Source: Anniella stebbinsi (taxonomy: Eukaryota; Chordata; Lepidosauria; Squamata; Anniellidae). Taken from it: 64,000 bases of DNA. The translations under genes were made by a program, and so were the position numbers. Shown one piece after another: positions 62,076-64,000 of this stretch. The stretch covers positions 100,100,609-100,164,608 of the forward strand of contig JARDYH010000003.1 in assembly GCA_029215795.1 (NCBI GenBank), read 5' to 3'. Below the pieces are notes generated by a model. The model was not told the DNA's origin and did no database searches. It was given only the letters and a program-made list of their open reading frames with translations. How positions within the stretch are numbered: position 1 is the stretch's first letter; every line of letters starts with the position of its first letter.

Positions 62076-63621
62076 GTCAGGCACGTGTTCTAGCCTTAAA
62101 CTCCCAAAATAGTAAATTGGGTAAATTGTACAGGAACCGTGCAGATCAGCAGCAAATGACCTATTTTGATCTAGTTCGAAGCATTTACTCTAGTTTCAGG
62201 GAGTTCACTTGTTTCTGACACCTTTGTGTATTTTTACTGAACACTCGCTAGGCCTTAACATTCCAAAATGGTAAAATGGGTAAATTCTACAGGAACCGTG
62301 CAGATCAGTAGCAAATGACCTATTTTGAACTAGTTACAAGCATTTACTCTAGTTTCAGGGAGTTCACTTGTTTCTGACACCTTTGTGTATTTTTACTTAA
62401 CACTCGCTAGTCAGGCGCGTGTTATGGGCTTAAAATTCCAAAATGGTAAAATGGGTAAATTGTACAGGAACACTGCAGATCAGCAGCAAATGACCTATTT
62501 TGAACTTGTTATAAGCATTTACTCTAGTTTCAGGGAGTTCACTTGTTTCTGATACCTTTGTGTATTTTTACTGAACACTCGCTAGGCAGGCGCTTGTTCT
62601 ATCCTTAAACTCCCAAAGTGGTAAATTGGGTAAATTCTACAGGAACCGTGCAGATCAGCAGCAAATGACCTATTTTGATCTAGTTACAAGCATTTACTCT
62701 AGTTTCAGGGAGTTCACTTGTTTCTGACACCTTTGTGTATTTTTACTTAACACTCGCTAGTCAGGCGCGTGTTCTGACCTTAAAATTCCAAAATGGTAAA
62801 ATGGGTAAATTGTACAGGAACCGTGCAGATCAGCAGCAAATGACCTATTTTGAACTAGTTACAAGCATTTACTCTAGTTTCAGGGAGTTCACTTGTTTCT
62901 GACACCTTTGTGTATTTTTACTGAACACTCGCTAGTCAGGCTTGTGTTCTAGCCTTAAACTCCCAAAGTGGTAAATTGGGTAAATTGTACAGGAACCGTG
63001 CAGATCAGCAGCAAATGACTTATTTTGAACTAGTTATAAGCATTTATTCTAGTTTCAGGGAGTTCACTTGTTTCTGACACCTTTGTGTATTTTTACTGAA
63101 CACTCGCTAGATAGGTGCGTGTTCTAGCCTTAAAATTCCAAAATGGTAAAATGGGTAAATTGTACAGGAACAGTGCAGATCAGCAGCAAATGACCTATTT
63201 TGTACTAGTTACAAGCATTTACTCTAGTTTCAGGGAGTTCACTTGTTCCTGATACCTTTGTGTATTTTTACTGAACACTCGCTAGGCAGGCGCTTGTTCT
63301 ATCCTAAAACTCCCAAAGTGGTTCTACAGGAACCGTGCAGATCAGCAGCAAATGACCTATTTTGAACTAGTTACAAGCATTTACTCTAGTTTCAGGGAGT
63401 TCACTTGTTTCTGACACCTTTGTGTATTTTTACTGAACACTCGCTAGTCAGGCCCGTGTTCTAGCCTTAAAATCCCAAAATGGTAAATTGGGTAAATTGT
63501 ACAGGAACCGTGCAGATCAGCAGCAAATGACCTATTTTGAACTAGTTACAAGCATTTACTCTAGTTTCAGGGAGTTCACTTGGTTCTGACACCTTTGTGT
63601 ATTTTCACTTAACACTCGCTA
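62076..63621 (+). repeat. Nine-monomer block (1546 bp), copy 1
   Basis: Head-to-head length 9 x 175 minus 16 minus 13. The I-like monomer at 62249 is fused: it starts as the CTTAACATTCC monomer and ends as the TTCTACAGG / GATCAGTAGC monomer, which are two separate monomers at 59557-59893. The inversion and the GATAGGTCCG monomer are absent. Confidence 0.8.
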
Positions 63622-64000
63622 GTCAGGCACGTGTTCTAGCCTTAAACTCCCAAAATAGTAAATTGGGTAAATTGTACAGGAACCGTGCAGATCAGCAGCA
63701 AATGACCTATTTTGATCTAGTTCGAAGCATTTACTCTAGTTTCAAGGAGTTCACTTGTTTCTGACACCTTTGTGTATTTTTACTGAACACTCGCTAGGCC
63801 TTAACATTCCAAAATGGTAAAATGGGTAAATTCTACAGGAACCGTGCAGATCAGTAGCAAATGACCTATTTTGAACTAGTTACAAGCATTTACTCTAGTT
63901 TCAGGGAGTTCACTTGTTTCTGACACCTTTGTGTATTTTTACTTAACACTCGCTAGTCAGGCGCGTGTTATGGCCTTAAAATTCCAAAATGGTAAAATGG
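63622..64000 (+). repeat. Nine-monomer block, copy 2, cut by the window end
   Basis: Repeats the start of 62076-63621, including the fused I-like monomer (junction 63795) and the GTGTTATGGCC monomer. A private A gives TTTCAAGGAG near 63745. The array continues past the window. Confidence 0.8.

Larger units (their letters stand above)
1..64000 (+). repeat. Tandem satellite DNA array, about 175-bp monomer
   Basis: The same unit repeats head to tail from the first base to the last, about 366 times. Starting each monomer at AGTTTCAGGGAGTTCACTTG, successive starts are 175 bp apart, with a few classes of 174, 176, 159 and 162 bp and five 289-bp composites. Two stretches change little between copies: the one from TGACACCTTTGTG to ACTCGCTA, and the one from TGTACAGGAACC to CAGCAGCAAATGAC. 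Variation is concentrated between them and around the GAACTAGTT palindrome. Unit size and head-to-tail order are those of eukaryotic centromeric or pericentromeric satellites; the chromosomal location is inferred. No unique sequence, transposon, microsatellite, tRNA or protein gene interrupts the array. Both array ends lie outside the window. Confidence 0.98.

Noticed and set aside
1..64000. CENP-B box
   Set aside because: The needed TTCG...CGGG arrangement was not found. TTCG occurs only in scattered variants (GTTCGAAGC, CCTTCGTG, ATTCGAAAATGG) without a following CGGG.
1..64000. CRISPR array, given the regular repeats
   Set aside because: The whole 175-bp unit repeats with only family variation. 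There are no unique spacers, no short constant repeat and no cas genes.
1..64000. Human alpha satellite, suggested by the similar monomer length
   Set aside because: The length is 175 rather than 171 bp and I find no resemblance to the alpha-satellite consensus or its boxes. Length alone is not evidence of kinship.
1..64000. Coding tandem repeat, that is a large repetitive protein
   Set aside because: The 175-bp period is not a multiple of three and most monomers have stops in all frames, so no long reading frame persists on either strand.

Overview
The whole 64 kb window is one uninterrupted tandem satellite DNA array. I see no gene, RNA gene, transposon or unique sequence in it. The basic unit is about 175 bp (for example 1-175, then 176-349 at 174 bp), and roughly 366 head-to-tail monomers fill the window. 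The composition is moderately AT-rich. A nucleosome-sized monomer, multi-monomer higher-order repeats and tens of kilobases without interruption are typical of eukaryotic centromeric or pericentromeric heterochromatin. I do not recognise the monomer as human alpha satellite or any other named satellite, and I see no CENP-B box, so I do not name a species.

Monomers fall into recurring subtypes, told apart mainly by the bases after the near-constant ACTCGCTA. Labels used here are: A (GGGAGGCGCG), B (CTCAGGCTTG plus a 1-bp deletion, 174 bp), C (CTCAGGCTTG with an A-like middle), D (GATAGGAGCG), E and F (CTCAGGCTTG with AAACTCCC; F has AAATGGGG), G (GATAGGAGCGTGTTCAGG), H (GTCAGGCGCG with GGTAACTTG), I (16-bp deletion, 159 bp), J (GATAGGAGAAGG), K (GGCAGGCGCG), L (CTCAGGCTTG with AAACTCCC then AAAATGGG) and M (GATAGGTGCG).

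Layout: (1) 1-15 kb holds nested higher-order repeats. A 16-monomer shift (2799 bp) joins 1-1.6 kb to 2.8-4.4 kb, and a 35-monomer shift (6107 bp) joins 1.59-7.60 kb to 7.69-13.71 kb. (2) 15-31 kb is a mosaic of short duplications (offsets 1400, 1399, 875, 875 bp) and returning blocks H-(K)-I-J-G-E-F-D-A-B. (3) 31.755-50.590 kb is two near-identical copies of a 9418-bp, 54-monomer unit, each holding a nested 1225-bp (7-monomer) duplication. (4) 50.6-64 kb is the most diverged part, with subtypes not seen to the left, 162-bp monomers, five copies of a 78-bp inverted segment, and duplications at offsets 3835, 976 and 1546 bp.

Every large offset I measured equals a whole number of monomers once the 159-, 162-, 174- and 289-bp variants are counted. 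This points to in-register unequal exchange or break-induced copying as the engine of growth. The inversions and 13-bp deletions have constant breakpoints, so each probably arose once and was then amplified. The few short open frames (72 codons or fewer) are by-products of monomer variants that lose a stop codon. All comparisons were made by eye; offsets at named anchors are exact, but percent identities were not computed.
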